Below are positions 23,690 through 35,374 of a stretch of DNA of 64,000 nucleotides, piece after piece (within the stretch, counting starts at the first letter, position 1; the number at the start of each line of letters is the position of its first letter). Under the pieces are notes generated by a model. The model ran no database searches. It worked only from the letters and a program-made list of their open reading frames with translations, and was not told the DNA's origin. This DNA is from Acanthacorydalis orientalis. Taxonomy: Eukaryota > Arthropoda > Insecta > Megaloptera > Corydalidae. Position numbers and translations under genes: made by a program. The DNA lies in assembly GCA_034766995.1 (NCBI GenBank), contig CM068325.1, positions 4,673,446 through 4,737,445 of the forward strand, in the 5' to 3' direction.

Positions 23690-23910
23690 GCACTCCTTTC
23701 GGGATAACAACAGCGACACTCTTCTACCAGAAGATGGACACGACAAGAGAGGAACTGCCTGTACGATCCTCTATACATTCGACTGTCTCTTACACCGTCC
23801 GAAAATCGAATCCATAACCGTATATTCTCTACAACTGATCCCATATCGATCCGACGTGATCGACCTGTTAACAAGTTCATACAGATCCACACATTTTTTT
23901 TCCAACGCTG
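23690..23910 (-). repeat. Inner arm of fold-back structure B (left copy)
   Basis: Read on the - strand, this single-copy block (GTGTGGATCTGTATGAACTT... to GTTATCCCGAAAGG) closely matches 24372-24595 on the + strand. Both copies retain similar short open frames (DLYE..NRSITSDR, RCCYPE..AR), but I recognise no domain. Confidence 0.8.
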
Positions 23911-24370
23911 TATTCATTTCGACGCATCTTGTTAGAGGTATCTCAGTACATGGATCAGAATACAACAAAGAGATATCCGACAATCTGATCTACAGTAATA
24001 GTTCACACGTTCGGTAACAGGGAAGTGGGGGTCGGCGAAGTGGGTTAGTCGGCGCAGACTCGTTTCTAGAATCACACACACATGCACACGCACGTGTATA
24101 GACTTACAAGCGGCAATCGAACGGTTCCGAACCAGCGGACCGTGACGAGAAGTGTTTATATCGTTCCTTCAACAGTGCGAAAGGCGGCCCGCGCCGATTC
24201 CCATTTCTGTCCGAAAAAAACTGTTCCGCCGTCACGCGACACCGAACCCGTCGTCCCCGCTTACTACATCTTGTATCTATTTACACACACACATACACAC
24301 ACATACATACACACATACACACACAATCTATTTTTTTAATGTGCGATGCTCGAAAATAATAAAAAGGTAT
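23910..24370. other. Central spacer of fold-back structure B
   Basis: About 460 bases separate the two inverted inner arms. The spacer includes CA-rich microsatellite sequence at 24283-24330 and a modest CpG-rich stretch at 24110-24260. No transposase-like frame is present. Confidence 0.6.
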
Positions 24371-24371
24371 G

Positions 24372-24595
24372 AAAAAGTGTATGGATCTCTATGAATTTAT
24401 TAACAGGTCGATCACATCGGATCGCCGGATCGATACGAGACCAATTATAGAGAAAATACGGTTACAAATTCGATTTTCGAACAGTGTAAGACCTTCGAAT
24501 GTACATGATCTCACAGACGGTTCCCCTCTTGTCCATCTACTAAGACAGGAGCGTCGTCGTTGTTATCCCGAGAGTCCTGCTCGTCACTTGTGAAG
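24372..24595 (+). repeat. Inner arm of fold-back structure B (right copy)
   Basis: Reverse-complement partner of 23690-23910. It is followed by about 480 bases absent from the left arm, including two (TA)n tracts at 24882-24904 and 24998-25058, before the outer tandem array resumes. Confidence 0.8.
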
Positions 24596-24994
24596 TGATC
24601 GGTTTGGAAATGACAGAAATGTCGACTAATGATGTGTTATTTGAATGATTGTACCGTGTGTGTGTGTGTGTGCGTTCTGTTTGTGTGTCTCCTCTACAGT
24701 CTCATTGCTTATTACACAACAGCGAATTTAAAAAAAAGGCAACGCAGCGCAACAACGTTACCTGCCGTCACTCATTACATATTCAGGTGTATATTTAAGT
24801 GTTTCACCTGTCAAGGTCTCTTTGTATACAGTTTCCGGTCTACAGGTAGTTCCTTTCAAAACGCTGCCGAACGTACTGTCTTGTATATATATATATATAT
24901 ATATGATTATAAACATATAGACATTGTTTTATATTTGATAGGAAAATTACAGTACTGATTTTGGAAAGATTTCCTTAATTAAAATTTAAATATA

Positions 24995-25057
<63 letters not shown>

Positions 25058-25079
25058 ATGTAGAAAATCTATCTAGTAG

Positions 25080-25780
25080 TCTGTCTAGAAAAATCTAAAT
25101 AATTCGTTAATAAATAAATTTTCTGAACTGAAAATCTGTACAAACATTTCTGAAAGTGTATTTTATAGTCTTGCAAATTTGCATAAAAATATTCGGACCG
25201 ATTCTTGTCGATCCATCGATTTTATTGTGGATTTCATCGATTTTCCTTCCAGATTCGAAACCTATCTTGCAAAAATCTCAATAATTCTTAAATAAATAAT
25301 ATTTTTAGACTGAAAATCTGTATAAACATTTCTGAAAGTGTATTTTATAGTCTTGCAAATTTGCATAAAAATATTCGGACCGATTCTGGTCGATCCATCG
25401 ATTTGATTGTGGATTTCATCGATTTAGCTTTTAGATTCAATCTCTATCTACAAAAATCTCAATAATTCTTCAATAAATATTTTTTTTAAACTGAAAATTT
25501 GTACAAATATTTCTGAAAGTGTATCTTACATTCTTGCAAATTTGCATAAAAATATTCGGACCGATTCATGTCGATCCATCGATTTGATTGTGGATTTCAT
25601 CAATTTTCCTTCCAGATTCAACCTCTATCTACATAAATCTCAATAATTCTTCAATAAATAATTTTTTTAAACTGAAAATCCGCACAAACATTCCTCAAAG
25701 TGTACTTTACATTCTTGCAAATTTACATAAAAATATTCCGACCGATTCCTGTCGATCCATCGATTTGATTTCGAGCTTTA
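25080..25780 (-). repeat. Tandem array B', right arm, inverted (181-bp unit, 4 copies)
   Basis: GTCGATCCATCGAT recurs at 25207, 25389, 25570 and 25751. The unit is the reverse complement of array B, including TTTGCATAAAAATATTCGG. Confidence 0.93.
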
Positions 25781-25799
25781 CCATTCCGACAATCACTCT

Positions 25800-26400
25800 T
25801 ACATTCAATCTAACGAACTCACCGGTATTTTTCAAACTACATCATTTCAAAAAAAAAAAACTACCATGCCACTCGATCCACCTTTGACATCACCTCACAC
25901 GTCTTTCCACGAAATCCGACGATCCCTTAAATCCCTGTCTTCCCCTTTTCCAATTTCAGTCCGGCCTGTAAATCAACCGATCGGATCGAATGAATCACAC
26001 AGACTCCTCTCATTCGCACAGATCTGTTTATCACAGGACAGGAAAACGGCCGACAAGTGCAGAAAGATGCATGTGTGGTATGTGTTGAGAAGACATTTTT
26101 TACTCCTCCCTCCTACCCCCCGAACCGCCGTTCGTCGGCGTCTATGCACCAGCCGAGCTCTTGTATGCAAGCAGCTGCGTTTTGTGGGCGATGCTGACGT
26201 TCATTCGAGTCCAACGCCCTATTGACCACGACCGAGACCGACTCTGTGTGTGTGTGTGCGTGATGGAAGGAAGAAGGGGTAATCTGTAGCACGTTCAGAG
26301 CCACATGTGCAGATTTGCAAACAGTCTAGGAAATAAATATGCGTCTAGTAGGTGTGTTCGAGAAGTAATTCGACCGGAAAAGTGGAATCCTCGACTTGGA
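25800..26400. other. Non-coding stretch with no recognised gene
   Basis: Pyrimidine-rich and mixed sequence with a short (TG)n at 26243. GTGTGTTCGAGAAGTAATTCGACCGG at 26352 resembles transposon-end text, but no partner was found. Confidence 0.4.
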
Positions 26401-26439
26401 AATTCGGTGGAGGATTCCGATCGGGTTTTATAGAAAATT

Positions 26440-27060
26440 TCGTTTATATTTAGTATAAATTTCGGTTCATTTCGAAGATTTCTCGGCCGATCCGTCGATT
26501 TATAATCGAGATCTGTTGATTTAGAGAGTGAATTTTAACTCTGTTTAATAAAAAAGTCATATCTCAGCTTCAGAGCTTTTTTAAAAATTGAAAATCTGTC
26601 TAGATATACTCGAGTGTGTGTCTTGTAAGAATTTGATATTTTATTAAAAATATTTCAACCGTTTTTCGGCCGATCCATCGATTTATAATCGACCTGTGAT
26701 GATTCAGAGAGAAATTTTGAAATATGTTTGGGAAAAATGGAATATCTGAGCTTTCAAGCGATTTTCTAAGTGGAAAATTTGTAGGAATATACTTGAGAGT
26801 GTGTCTTATCAGAATATTTAAAAAAATACAAATATTCCAACCGTTTATCGGCCGATCCATCGATTTCTAATCGAGATCTGATGATTTAGAGAGAGGTTTT
26901 TCACTCTGTTTAACAAAAATGTCATATTTAAGCTTTAGAGCTTTTTTAAAAATTGAAAATCTGTCTAGATATACTCAAGTGTGTGTCTTGTAAGAATTTG
27001 ATGTTTTATTAAAAATATTTCAACTGTTTATCGGCCGATCCATCGATGTTTCACTGAGAA
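26440..27060. repeat. About 183-bp tandem array related to family B
   Basis: CGGCCGATCCATCGAT (or CCGTCGAT) recurs at 26484, 26667, 26849 and 27032 (spacing 182-183). Units also share GAAAATCTGTCTAGATATACTC and GTGTGTCTTGTAAGAATTTGA. The GATCCATCGATTTATAATCGAG core links it to array B and to 61920-61950. Confidence 0.88.
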
Positions 27061-27724
27061 TGTCGAGTAGAACAAAAGTCTCCACTGTGAAGTGAATCTA
27101 GTCAATTTGTTAGAACCGTACTGACTTTCGCGGACGAGGACCTGACTTCCAGATCACCTCTACGTTATTGAATCAAGTGACGCATCGATTTCGTCCATGT
27201 TTCATCATATAAATATTACACACTCTGTTTTAATTGGAACGGTCGTCGTCGGCGACGACGACGACGTCGCTCTATCAATCAATCACTCGGACGTCGGATC
27301 GAGCTGGCTATGAAAACAGAACAGGAGCGAAAACACGCGAACGACGTGCGACTTTTTCGCATCGTGCGACGCCCACGTTGTTTATTCAACAGTCTATCTT
27401 CTTGTGTTTTTTTTTTTTGTTTGTTTTTTGGTCTACAAACAAATGACGTTCGTTTCGATGGAACGAGATTAAAAGACAAAAACATTATAAACGATTCGAA
27501 ATGTTTCCGACGTGCCGAACATTTCATGACACGATCCGATATTCGGTCTCGTCCCGTGCAGTTACACGGTCCTGACGCCAAACAAGAAACGATCGCGTGC
27601 CGTGAAACAACACACGTCCGATGATAGCGCTTATCGACGATCGGAAACAAAACAATGCCGTGCGTTTAACGCCGTTCTATCTCGATCGTGCGATCCGCGC
27701 GCGTTTCATTAATTTCCATACGAT

Positions 27725-27792
<68 letters not shown>

Positions 27793-27960
27793 ATGTATAA
27801 TGAATCGATTAAAATAGAACGGGCGTCGGTTTTGGCACCGCTCGAAACGAGGTCAACGCTTATACGTTTTTTTATTACATAAGTTCAAGGTCGAACGGGC
27901 GTTATTTTTAATAACATTTTAAGTTCTCCTCTCGTTCGTTTCGAAAGTTCATTTAATTTT
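27060..27960. other. Mixed non-coding region with a CpG-rich patch and (TA)n(GA)n
   Basis: 27235-27310 and 27480-27700 are CpG-rich, with a GTCGTCGTC/GACGACGAC inverted repeat near 27250. A (TA)n(GA)n microsatellite lies at 27730-27793. No open frame is convincing. Confidence 0.4.
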
Positions 27961-27976
27961 CTTTGTTGTAACGCAG

Positions 27977-28175
27977 GTGTCTAGATTTTTAAGTGTCTAG
28001 ATCCTTATGTGTCTAGATTCTTAGCTGTCTAGATTCTTAGCTGTCTAGATTCTTAGCTGTCTAGATTCTTAGCTGTCTAGATTCTTAGCTGTCTAGATTC
28101 TTAGCTGTCTAGATCCTTAGCTGTCTAGATTCTCAGCTGTCTAGATTTTTAGCTGTCTAGATTCTTAGCTGTCTA
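27977..28175. repeat. 16-bp minisatellite (TGTCTAGATTCTTAGC)n
   Basis: About twelve copies of a 16-base unit, nearly perfect in the middle and degraded at both ends. Confidence 0.95.
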
Positions 28176-28384
28176 AATCTTGATACTGTGTTTAGATTCT
28201 TTTCACAGTCGAGTTTTTGTCTCTCTCTTCAAATCTGAAGAAGCGTCTTTGATCAGAAACGTTTAATAAATGATTGTCGATTGATTAGAGGAAGAGGAAT
28301 CTGACACTGCTTCAAACACACCTCGAATATTTTTCGCTTGAAGTCTGTTTAATAGGAGGTTGCATTGAAAACCGCTATTAAAGA

Positions 28385-28386
<2 letters not shown>

Positions 28387-28447
<61 letters not shown>
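28387..28447. repeat. (TA)n microsatellite
   Basis: About 30 TA units. A second tract lies at 28735-28797. The 290 bases between them hold no recognised feature. Confidence 0.95.
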
Positions 28448-28449
<2 letters not shown>

Positions 28450-28747
28450 AGTTAACAGCTAATTCGAAACACATGTATCTTTTTAAATAGCGAATCGACA
28501 AAGAATATCCTGTGTTGTTTAACGAAAATGTCAGAAGAACGACACTGCTGATCGAACAATTGGCTATTTTCAGAATTTATGTTTATTTGTGTTATCTGTT
28601 AAACAATTCTCGTCAGACAGAAGCCGTCTGTACGTTTTTTTAACACACAGATCGGTTGCTGCGAAGCGATTCATGTTTACAAGACTTTTTAGCGAGTTCA
28701 GATTGATTACCGTCTGGATTTTTTTTCTCATATATTTATATATATAC

Positions 28748-28799
<52 letters not shown>

Positions 28800-28834
28800 G
28801 TAGTGTCAATACTTAGTAGAAAAATTCATGAATC

Positions 28835-29995
28835 CATATAGATGTTGATATGGGCCTGCAGTTTCTCAGAATATAGTGTCTAGACTTTGCAGAAAAAATT
28901 CGTGAGTCCACACGGATGACTGTATATCGAGATACGGGCCTGTATTCCGCGACAGAGTATCTGAACTTGCAGAAAAAAATTCGTGAGTCCTCACGGATGA
29001 CTGTATGTCGAGATGTGGGCCTTTATTCTATGATAGACTGTATAAACTGTGCAGAAAAAAATCTCGAGTCTATTTTGATGCCTGTATATCCAGATACGTG
29101 CCTGTATTCCACGATAGAGTATCTGAGCTTCACCGAAAAAATTCGTGAGTCCTCACAGATGACTGTATGACGAGATGCGGGCCTGTATTCCACGACAGAG
29201 TATCTGAGCTTCACCGAAAAAATTCGTGAGTCCTCACAGATGACTGTATGTCGAGATACGGGCCTGTATTCCACAACAGAGTATCTGAGCTTCACCGAAA
29301 AAATTCGCGAGTCCTCACAGATGACTGTATATCGAGACGAGGGCCCGTGTGCCATAATATACTGTCTGATCTTTGCAGAAAAAAATCTAGAGTCTACTCA
29401 GATGCCTGTATATCCAGATACGGGCCTGTATTCCACGAAAGAGTGTCTGAACTTCACCGAAAAAAATCGTGAGTCCTCACGGATGTCTGTATGTCGAGAT
29501 GAGGGCCTTTATTCCACCATATAGTATCTGAACTTTGCAGAAAAAAATTCCCTTTCACAAGTATGACTGTATGTTCAGCTAACGGCCTGTTTGTCGCGAT
29601 AATGTGTTTGGAGCTTACAGAAAAAAATCGTGCGTCCGCACAGATGCCTGTATGTCCAGATACGGGCCTGTATTCGTCGACAGAGTGTATAAACTATCCA
29701 GGAAAAAATCACAAGCCCACACAGATGCCTGTATGACCAGATACGGGCCTGAATTCATCGACAGAGTGTATAAACTGTCCAGGAAAAAATCACAAGTCCG
29801 CACAGATGACGGTGCATCGAGTTGTAGGCCAGTATCTCACGACAGGGTGCCTGAACTTTACAGAAAAAAATCGTGCGCCCGCATAGATGCCTGTATGTCC
29901 AGATACGGGCCTGTATTCATCGACAGTGTATCTGAACTGTCCAGGAAAAAATCACAAGTTCGCACAGATGACTGTGTATCGAGAAATATATATAT
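28835..29995 (+). repeat. Tandem array C, left arm (81-bp unit, about 14 copies)
   Basis: GATGACTGTATRTCGAGATACGGGCCTG-type text recurs at 28916, 28997, 29078, 29159, 29240, 29321, 29402, 29483, then 29643, 29724, 29805, 29886 and 29967, always 81 bases apart. Because 81 is 27 codons, open frames run through much of it (for example 28916-29170 and 29604-30023) with a repeated peptide like MPVCPDTGLYSS. I see no sign that these are expressed. Confidence 0.93.
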
Positions 29996-29999
29996 TACA

Positions 30000-30268
30000 C
30001 ATATGGGTTGGGCTGATTCATGAACGGATGAGTCGAAGCGAACGGAATGTCGGAATCGACATTTTCGAATAAAAAAGCATAGGCGCGCGACTTCTGCATG
30101 CAATAACGTTCTATTTATGGACAGATGAACAAAGTCTTTCGTCGGTTCGATGTATAAGTGTGGTGTGATGTGATCTGTCGATTAATCATGCACCGTATTA
30201 AATTAAAAAATGTACAGAGTTATTCAGATATGACGAATTAGATCAACCTACACAGAGATACAGATATG

Positions 30269-30303
<35 letters not shown>

Positions 30304-30475
30304 ATAGTACAATTAAATTGCTCAAAGAGTGACTCAATTGTTGCATAAGCTTGTCGATGCGGTCACTACTTCGAACGTTTACTTTCAATCACATAAGTAA
30401 TATAAAATTTTTCAAGCCTAAGAAGACAAAAAAAAAATAAATTTCTTTTATCCAATAGGATTTCTTCTATTTCTC
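30000..30475. other. Central spacer of fold-back structure C
   Basis: About 480 bases between the two inverted 81-bp arrays. It contains a (TA)n(TG)n tract at 30268-30303 and no coding signal. Confidence 0.6.
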
Positions 30476-30477
30476 GA

Positions 30478-30835
30478 TACACAGTCATCTGTGCGGGCTT
30501 GTGATTTTTTCCTGGACAGTTTATACACTCTGTCGATGAATTCAGGCCCGTATCTGGTCATACAGGCATCTGTGCGGACTTGTGATTTTTTCCTGGACAG
30601 TTTAGACACTCTGTCGACGAATACAGGCCCGTATCTGGTCATACAGGCATCTGTGCGGACGCACGATTTTTTTATACCATGTTCAGGCACCCTGTCGTGA
30701 GTAACACGCCTACATCGCGATACACAGTCATCTGTGCGGGCTTGTGATTTTTTCCTGGACAGTTTATACACTCTGTCGATGAACACAGGCCCGTATCTGG
30801 TCATACAAACATCTGTGTGGACGCACGATTTTATG
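30478..30835 (-). repeat. Tandem array C', right arm, inverted (81-bp unit, 4-5 copies)
   Basis: CATCTGTGCGGRCTTGTGATTTTTTCCTGG-type text at about 30488, 30569, 30650, 30731 and 30812 is the reverse complement of the 81-bp unit at 28.8-30.0 kb. A - strand frame (30448-30903) stays open through it. Confidence 0.92.
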
Positions 30836-30838
30836 TAC

Positions 30839-30839
<1 letters not shown>

Positions 30840-30871
<32 letters not shown>

Positions 30872-31750
30872 CATATACTGTGTGTGTCCCAACTATCCGC
30901 CATTGTTCAGGGCGCCCCCTGTACACTGTCGAAAACACTACGTTACAACTGCGTTCAAACGTACCGTTTCACTCATTCGCAGGTCCGCAATTAATATTAA
31001 TCGAGGACCGTGCGCCGTCGTCGTCGTCGGACAAGTAATTACCCTCTTCCTCCAATTCATCGGCAAGTGTGGGCCGAAACTAGTGCCCCGCTGTGTCGAT
31101 TACACGTAGTATTACGTAATTCGTAATCAGCGAACATGCCTGTGATGAATGGCGAGGAACAGAAACGAGCAGCATATATATATATACATATATATATGAA
31201 CAAATTTCAATTTATTTCATTCAACCAACACCTCTTAACTTCCAAAAAAAAACTCTAATATCGAATAAAAAACAGAATTGCACGAACACAATCGGACGAC
31301 GGCCGGCATGCATGCAGGCGCACGTCACCGGTCATTTTATTTCCCCATCGACCTTATTTCTATTTTGAAACTGCATTCGCCGGCGATAAAACTTTTTCCC
31401 TCCGCGCGCGCTCCCTCCCCCGCCCCGCCATTAAATGATACGCGCGCGTTTCAGCAGCGATAACGGCGCACGACCGCGGCCTACAACGAAGGACACGCTC
31501 TGTGTGCGCTTTTTTTCTTGCGAAAAAAAAATAATTAGGTGTTTCCTTTCCTCCTAACTAATGATTGCAACGATCGTTACACAATTACAGTCGAATCGGA
31601 TAACGTTTCAATGTCAACCGACCGTTTTTTTTTTATTATTTAATCGGCGACGCCACTGTTTCGAAATAAGTCTGTTCTTGTTGCGTACACGACGTGGGGT
31701 CATTAATTCGTCGACGTTACATTTACAGCATATGATGTCATTTATTCTAA
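30840..31750. other. Non-coding stretch, partly CpG-rich
   Basis: Holds (TA)n interruptions at 30838-30876 and 31167-31197, a CpG-rich stretch at 31280-31500 and poly-A/poly-T runs. No gene recognised. Confidence 0.4.
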
Positions 31751-31761
31751 TGAGTGTACGG

Positions 31762-31762
<1 letters not shown>

Positions 31763-31832
<70 letters not shown>
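31763..31832. repeat. (TA)n microsatellite
   Basis: About 33 TA units followed by (CA)n. Confidence 0.95.
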
Positions 31833-31834
<2 letters not shown>

Positions 31835-32169
31835 TGTATGACAAACACAAACTGAAAAGAACACCTGAAAAAGTATACCCGAGTCATAACAATGTGAATG
31901 CTCGTTAAGTATTTTAAAAAACATGATTACTTCATCTATTAAGTGTCTCTGATGAATAATTTAGCGATTATCAGTTTGATGTTACAAATGTCCCGCCTGT
32001 AAGTAATTCAGAGTGTGTTTTTTCGGCGGATGCGATGGCAGCGGGTCGTGGAAAGTGAGACCGGATTGAGTCGACTGTATGTGAAACACTGCGAGAACGA
32101 ACCGAAACGCTTGCTGAGAATCAAGTAAACTGTTCCAGACCGATATTGTTTCGGGAATCCGATATAAGC

Positions 32170-32540
32170 GTTACTAGACCGTGAGTAGGAGGAACAGTCA
32201 TTATAATTGACTGTTTAGCCGGATATAATCAGAGATAACCAGATAGGACCCACTCGATCAGACGTGATCTAAGCGGACTGCGACGAATCGGACCTGCTGA
32301 CCGGGCCAGGCTTGGACTGAACAGATGTGATCCGACCGAACACAGTTTAACCGGTTTTGAACTGATTAGACTTGATGCGACGAAACGTGGTCTTATCAAA
32401 GCTAATCTGACCGGATTTGACCTAGCCAGACCGTGACCGGATCTAGTCTAGGCAGAGCCGATCTAACCAACGATGAAGATTTGACAGGAGATACAGGTCT
32501 GAGCGGAGCTGCAGATCTGACCAGGCAATCGTTTCTGGAC
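32170..32540. repeat. Degenerate GATCTGACCGGA-like short repeat
   Basis: Variants of GATCTGACC, GGACCTGCTGACCGGGCC and TTGACCTAGCCAGACC follow each other for about 350 bases with no fixed period. Similar text occurs at about 7976-8050. It looks like a strongly decayed minisatellite. Confidence 0.5.
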
Positions 32541-32693
32541 GCCTTCATCGATTTGAAAATGGAAAAAAAACCTTGAAGAAAACGTCAATCTTAAAGTGTC
32601 TGCCATTTTGTTGAAAGTGGTTTTTCTGTACATGGTTTTTATGTTCGCTTGGGTGTGGTTCGATCGGGTCAGGTCTTACAGGTCGGCAGTTAC

Positions 32694-33048
32694 AGGTCAA
32701 GCCTGACATGTCAAGCCTGACATGTCAGGCCTGACATGTCAAGCCTGACATGTCAAGCCTGACATGTCAAGCCTGACATGTCAAGCCTGACATGTCAGGC
32801 CTGACATGTCAGGCCTGACATGTCAAGCCTGACATGTCAAGCCTGACATGTCAAGCCTGACATGTCAAGCCTGACATGTCAAGCCTGACATGACAAGCCT
32901 GACATGACAAGCCTGACATGACAAGCCTGACATGACAAGCCTGACATGACAAGCCTGACATGACAAGCCTGACATGACAAGCCTGACATGACAAGCCTGA
33001 CATGACAAGCCTGACATGTCAAGCCTGACATGTCAAGCCTGACATGTC
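32694..33048. repeat. 14-bp near-palindromic minisatellite (TGACATGTCAAGCC)n
   Basis: About 25 copies of a 14-base unit. Where the spacer reads GG instead of AA the unit is a perfect palindrome (CCTGACATGTCAGG). Between about 32887 and 33009 consecutive copies carry ATGAC in place of ATGTC, a homogenised variant block. Confidence 0.97.
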
Positions 33049-33049
33049 A

Positions 33050-33767
33050 GTTCTTTCAGATTTCTGTTTTTATTTCCATCTCTATATATATTCTGTCACT
33101 TTAAAGGATCTCCAACCGCTCATTCGTATGAAACGTTCATCCATTAAACAGTATTACGCCATATTGCAAGAATATCTACCAAGACAATTTCTCGATTACC
33201 CTCTCTACTACACTGTTGTTATTAACAAACTGTTAATTCTTAACGCTCGTTGTTATTTCTCAACAACGAGCGACAATCGAACATCGAATCTATATTCCCC
33301 ATACCGCAGCCCACTGTTTAAACATCTCCTTCCCTAAAAATCCGAACGCTGATCTCGGAAACAGCTTCGCATCCAATCAAACGAACAACCACGACGAATG
33401 TAGACTCCCCCGATCATTAAAAAGAAAATCACCGTCTCGTTCGAAAGTAAAAGAAACAGTCTTGTATCGACATTTCTAAACAAAATAAAAATACTTCTAG
33501 AAAACATACTCAGAGAAGATTAAACAAAAATAAATACTTAAAACGTACTTCTTAAAGCAACGTCTTCCAACGCTTAAAATAAATCACACCGCCGGTGAAT
33601 TTCACATCATGTGAACGATGTCGAGCACTCGCTCGGACCGATTTCGGGTTCTATGCCCGGCAGCTAGACACGTAAACGATCATTATTTATGAATGAAACT
33701 GACAGAGGGTGTACAGTTAGTGCAGGAAGTGTTGCATGCATTCCGATCGACTCCCCGCGGCCATTTA

Positions 33768-33770
<3 letters not shown>
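33050..33770. other. Non-coding stretch with no recognised gene
   Basis: Mixed sequence. The only structure seen is an 11-bp stem at 33244-33272 (CGCTCGTTGTT / AACAACGAGCG, 7-base loop). (TA)n tracts follow at 33770-33813 and 33973-33995. Confidence 0.4.
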
Positions 33771-33817
<47 letters not shown>

Positions 33818-34324
33818 ACATGTACATTTTTGCTCTGACATAACTGGATGACCGCAAATTTATTAATAGATCCACTGAATTATAATTGACAGGCGATAAA
33901 TTAAACGCTGTCCGTTTGGAGGGCATGCTTTCGATTCGATTTAATTAAATGAATGTTGATTAATATTCATGAATATATATATATATATATATATTTTATT
34001 TCGATAGTCACAAGTCTTTGTTACAAGTTTTTCAATATTTTTCCTCTAATTGAGTTTCTCTTTTGTTCCAGGTATGTGCATCTCTTTCACTTTATGGACA
34101 TATTTATTTTCCGGTAAGTCTCACAATTCATATTCCGACAATCGTTCCGGTTTTCAGTCTTTTAAAAGGAAAATACCGTCCGGAAAAAACGTTAGAACTG
34201 ATCTTTATTCCTGGGATTAAGTGTAGAAATTAGTTCGGTGCTTTTTTATCAAAAAAAAGGAATGTTCATTTAACATTCCAGAACACTGTTCAATGTTTCA
34301 AAATATTATCTTATTTACTGATTA

Positions 34325-35155
34325 AAAATCGGTATCGGTGTGAACTGGCGCGTTGTCGTGGGTCAAGCGCACTCCTTTTATCAGTTTTCCATGCAGTTTT
34401 TCGCACAATTTATCGAAAAATGTAGCATAATATGGGCTAGTGACTGGTTAGTTCATTGTCTTTAAGAAGCGTACTCCTTTTGCCAGTTTTCCATACAGTT
34501 CTCCGCTCAATTTGTGAAAAATCTTGCATAATATGGACGATTGACAGTGGGTGGTGCGTTTTACAACAAGCACACTCCTTTTGCATCTTTTCCACGCAGT
34601 TCTCCGCACAATTTATAGAATATGTTGCATAATATGAGCGAGTGATTGGATAGTTCATTGTCTTTAATAATCGCACTCCTTTTGTCTGTTTTCCATGCAG
34701 TTTTTCGCACAATTTATGCAAAAATCTTGCACAATATGGACGATTGACAGTGGTTCGTGTGTTTTACAACAAGCACATTCCTTTTGCATGTTTTCCACGC
34801 AGTTCTCCGCCCAATTTATGGAAATATTTTCTATAATATGGGCGAGTGACTGGATAGTTCATTGTCTTTAATAATCGCACTCCTTTTGACAATTTTCCAT
34901 GCAGTTTTTCGCTGAATTTATGGAAATATGTTGCATAATGTGAGCTACTGACTGGTCAGTTCATTGTTTTTAAGAAACGCACTCCTTTTGACAATTTTCT
35001 ATGCAGTTCTTCGCTCAATTTATGCAAAAATCTTGCGTAATATGGACGATTGACAGTGGTTGGTGCGTTACACAAGCACACTCCTTTCACATATTTTCCA
35101 TGCAGTTTTTCGCACAATTTATACAAAAATCTTCCATAATATGGAAAATATTATT
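34325..35155. repeat. About 101-bp tandem array D1 with leader sequence
   Basis: The leader ATCGGTGTGAACTGGCGCG at 34332 opens the array. ACTCCTTTT then recurs at 34371, 34473, 34574, 34675 and onward at about 101-base spacing, with CCATGCAGTTTTTCGCACAATTTATG in each unit; about eight copies. The - strand frame reads a 34-residue repeat (LCEKLHGKLTKGV). AAATTAGTTCGGTGCTTTT flanks the array at 34228 and 35184. Confidence 0.9.
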
Positions 35156-35199
35156 CTATTTATTAATCAGCATCAAGGGTACAAATTAGTTCGGTGCTT

Positions 35200-35324
35200 T
35201 TCACATTTCCGTCATGTCCGCTACTGGTTTGTGAGATTGATTGATCGAGACGTGCGATTGATCGACCGATTGATCGAGATATACGATTGACCAACCGATT
35301 GATCAATATATATAGTAGTTTTTT

Positions 35325-35374
<50 letters not shown>

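Noticed and set aside
23425..23892. 155-codon - strand frame across array B and its inner arm
   Set aside because: It crosses from unique sequence into tandem repeats and partly mirrors the frame at 24369; best explained as repeat-borne.
28231..28270. Hammerhead ribozyme-like CTGAAGA...GAAAC
   Set aside because: The conserved core letters are present, but no stem II can be formed between them and flanking stems are not evident.
32694..33048. CRISPR-like regular repeat pattern
   Set aside because: There are no unique spacers; the 14-base units are contiguous and the DNA is eukaryotic.
33630..33670. tRNA-like GGGTTCTATGCCCGG
   Set aside because: It resembles a T-arm, but no A box or acceptor stem pairs with it, so a tRNA gene is not supported.
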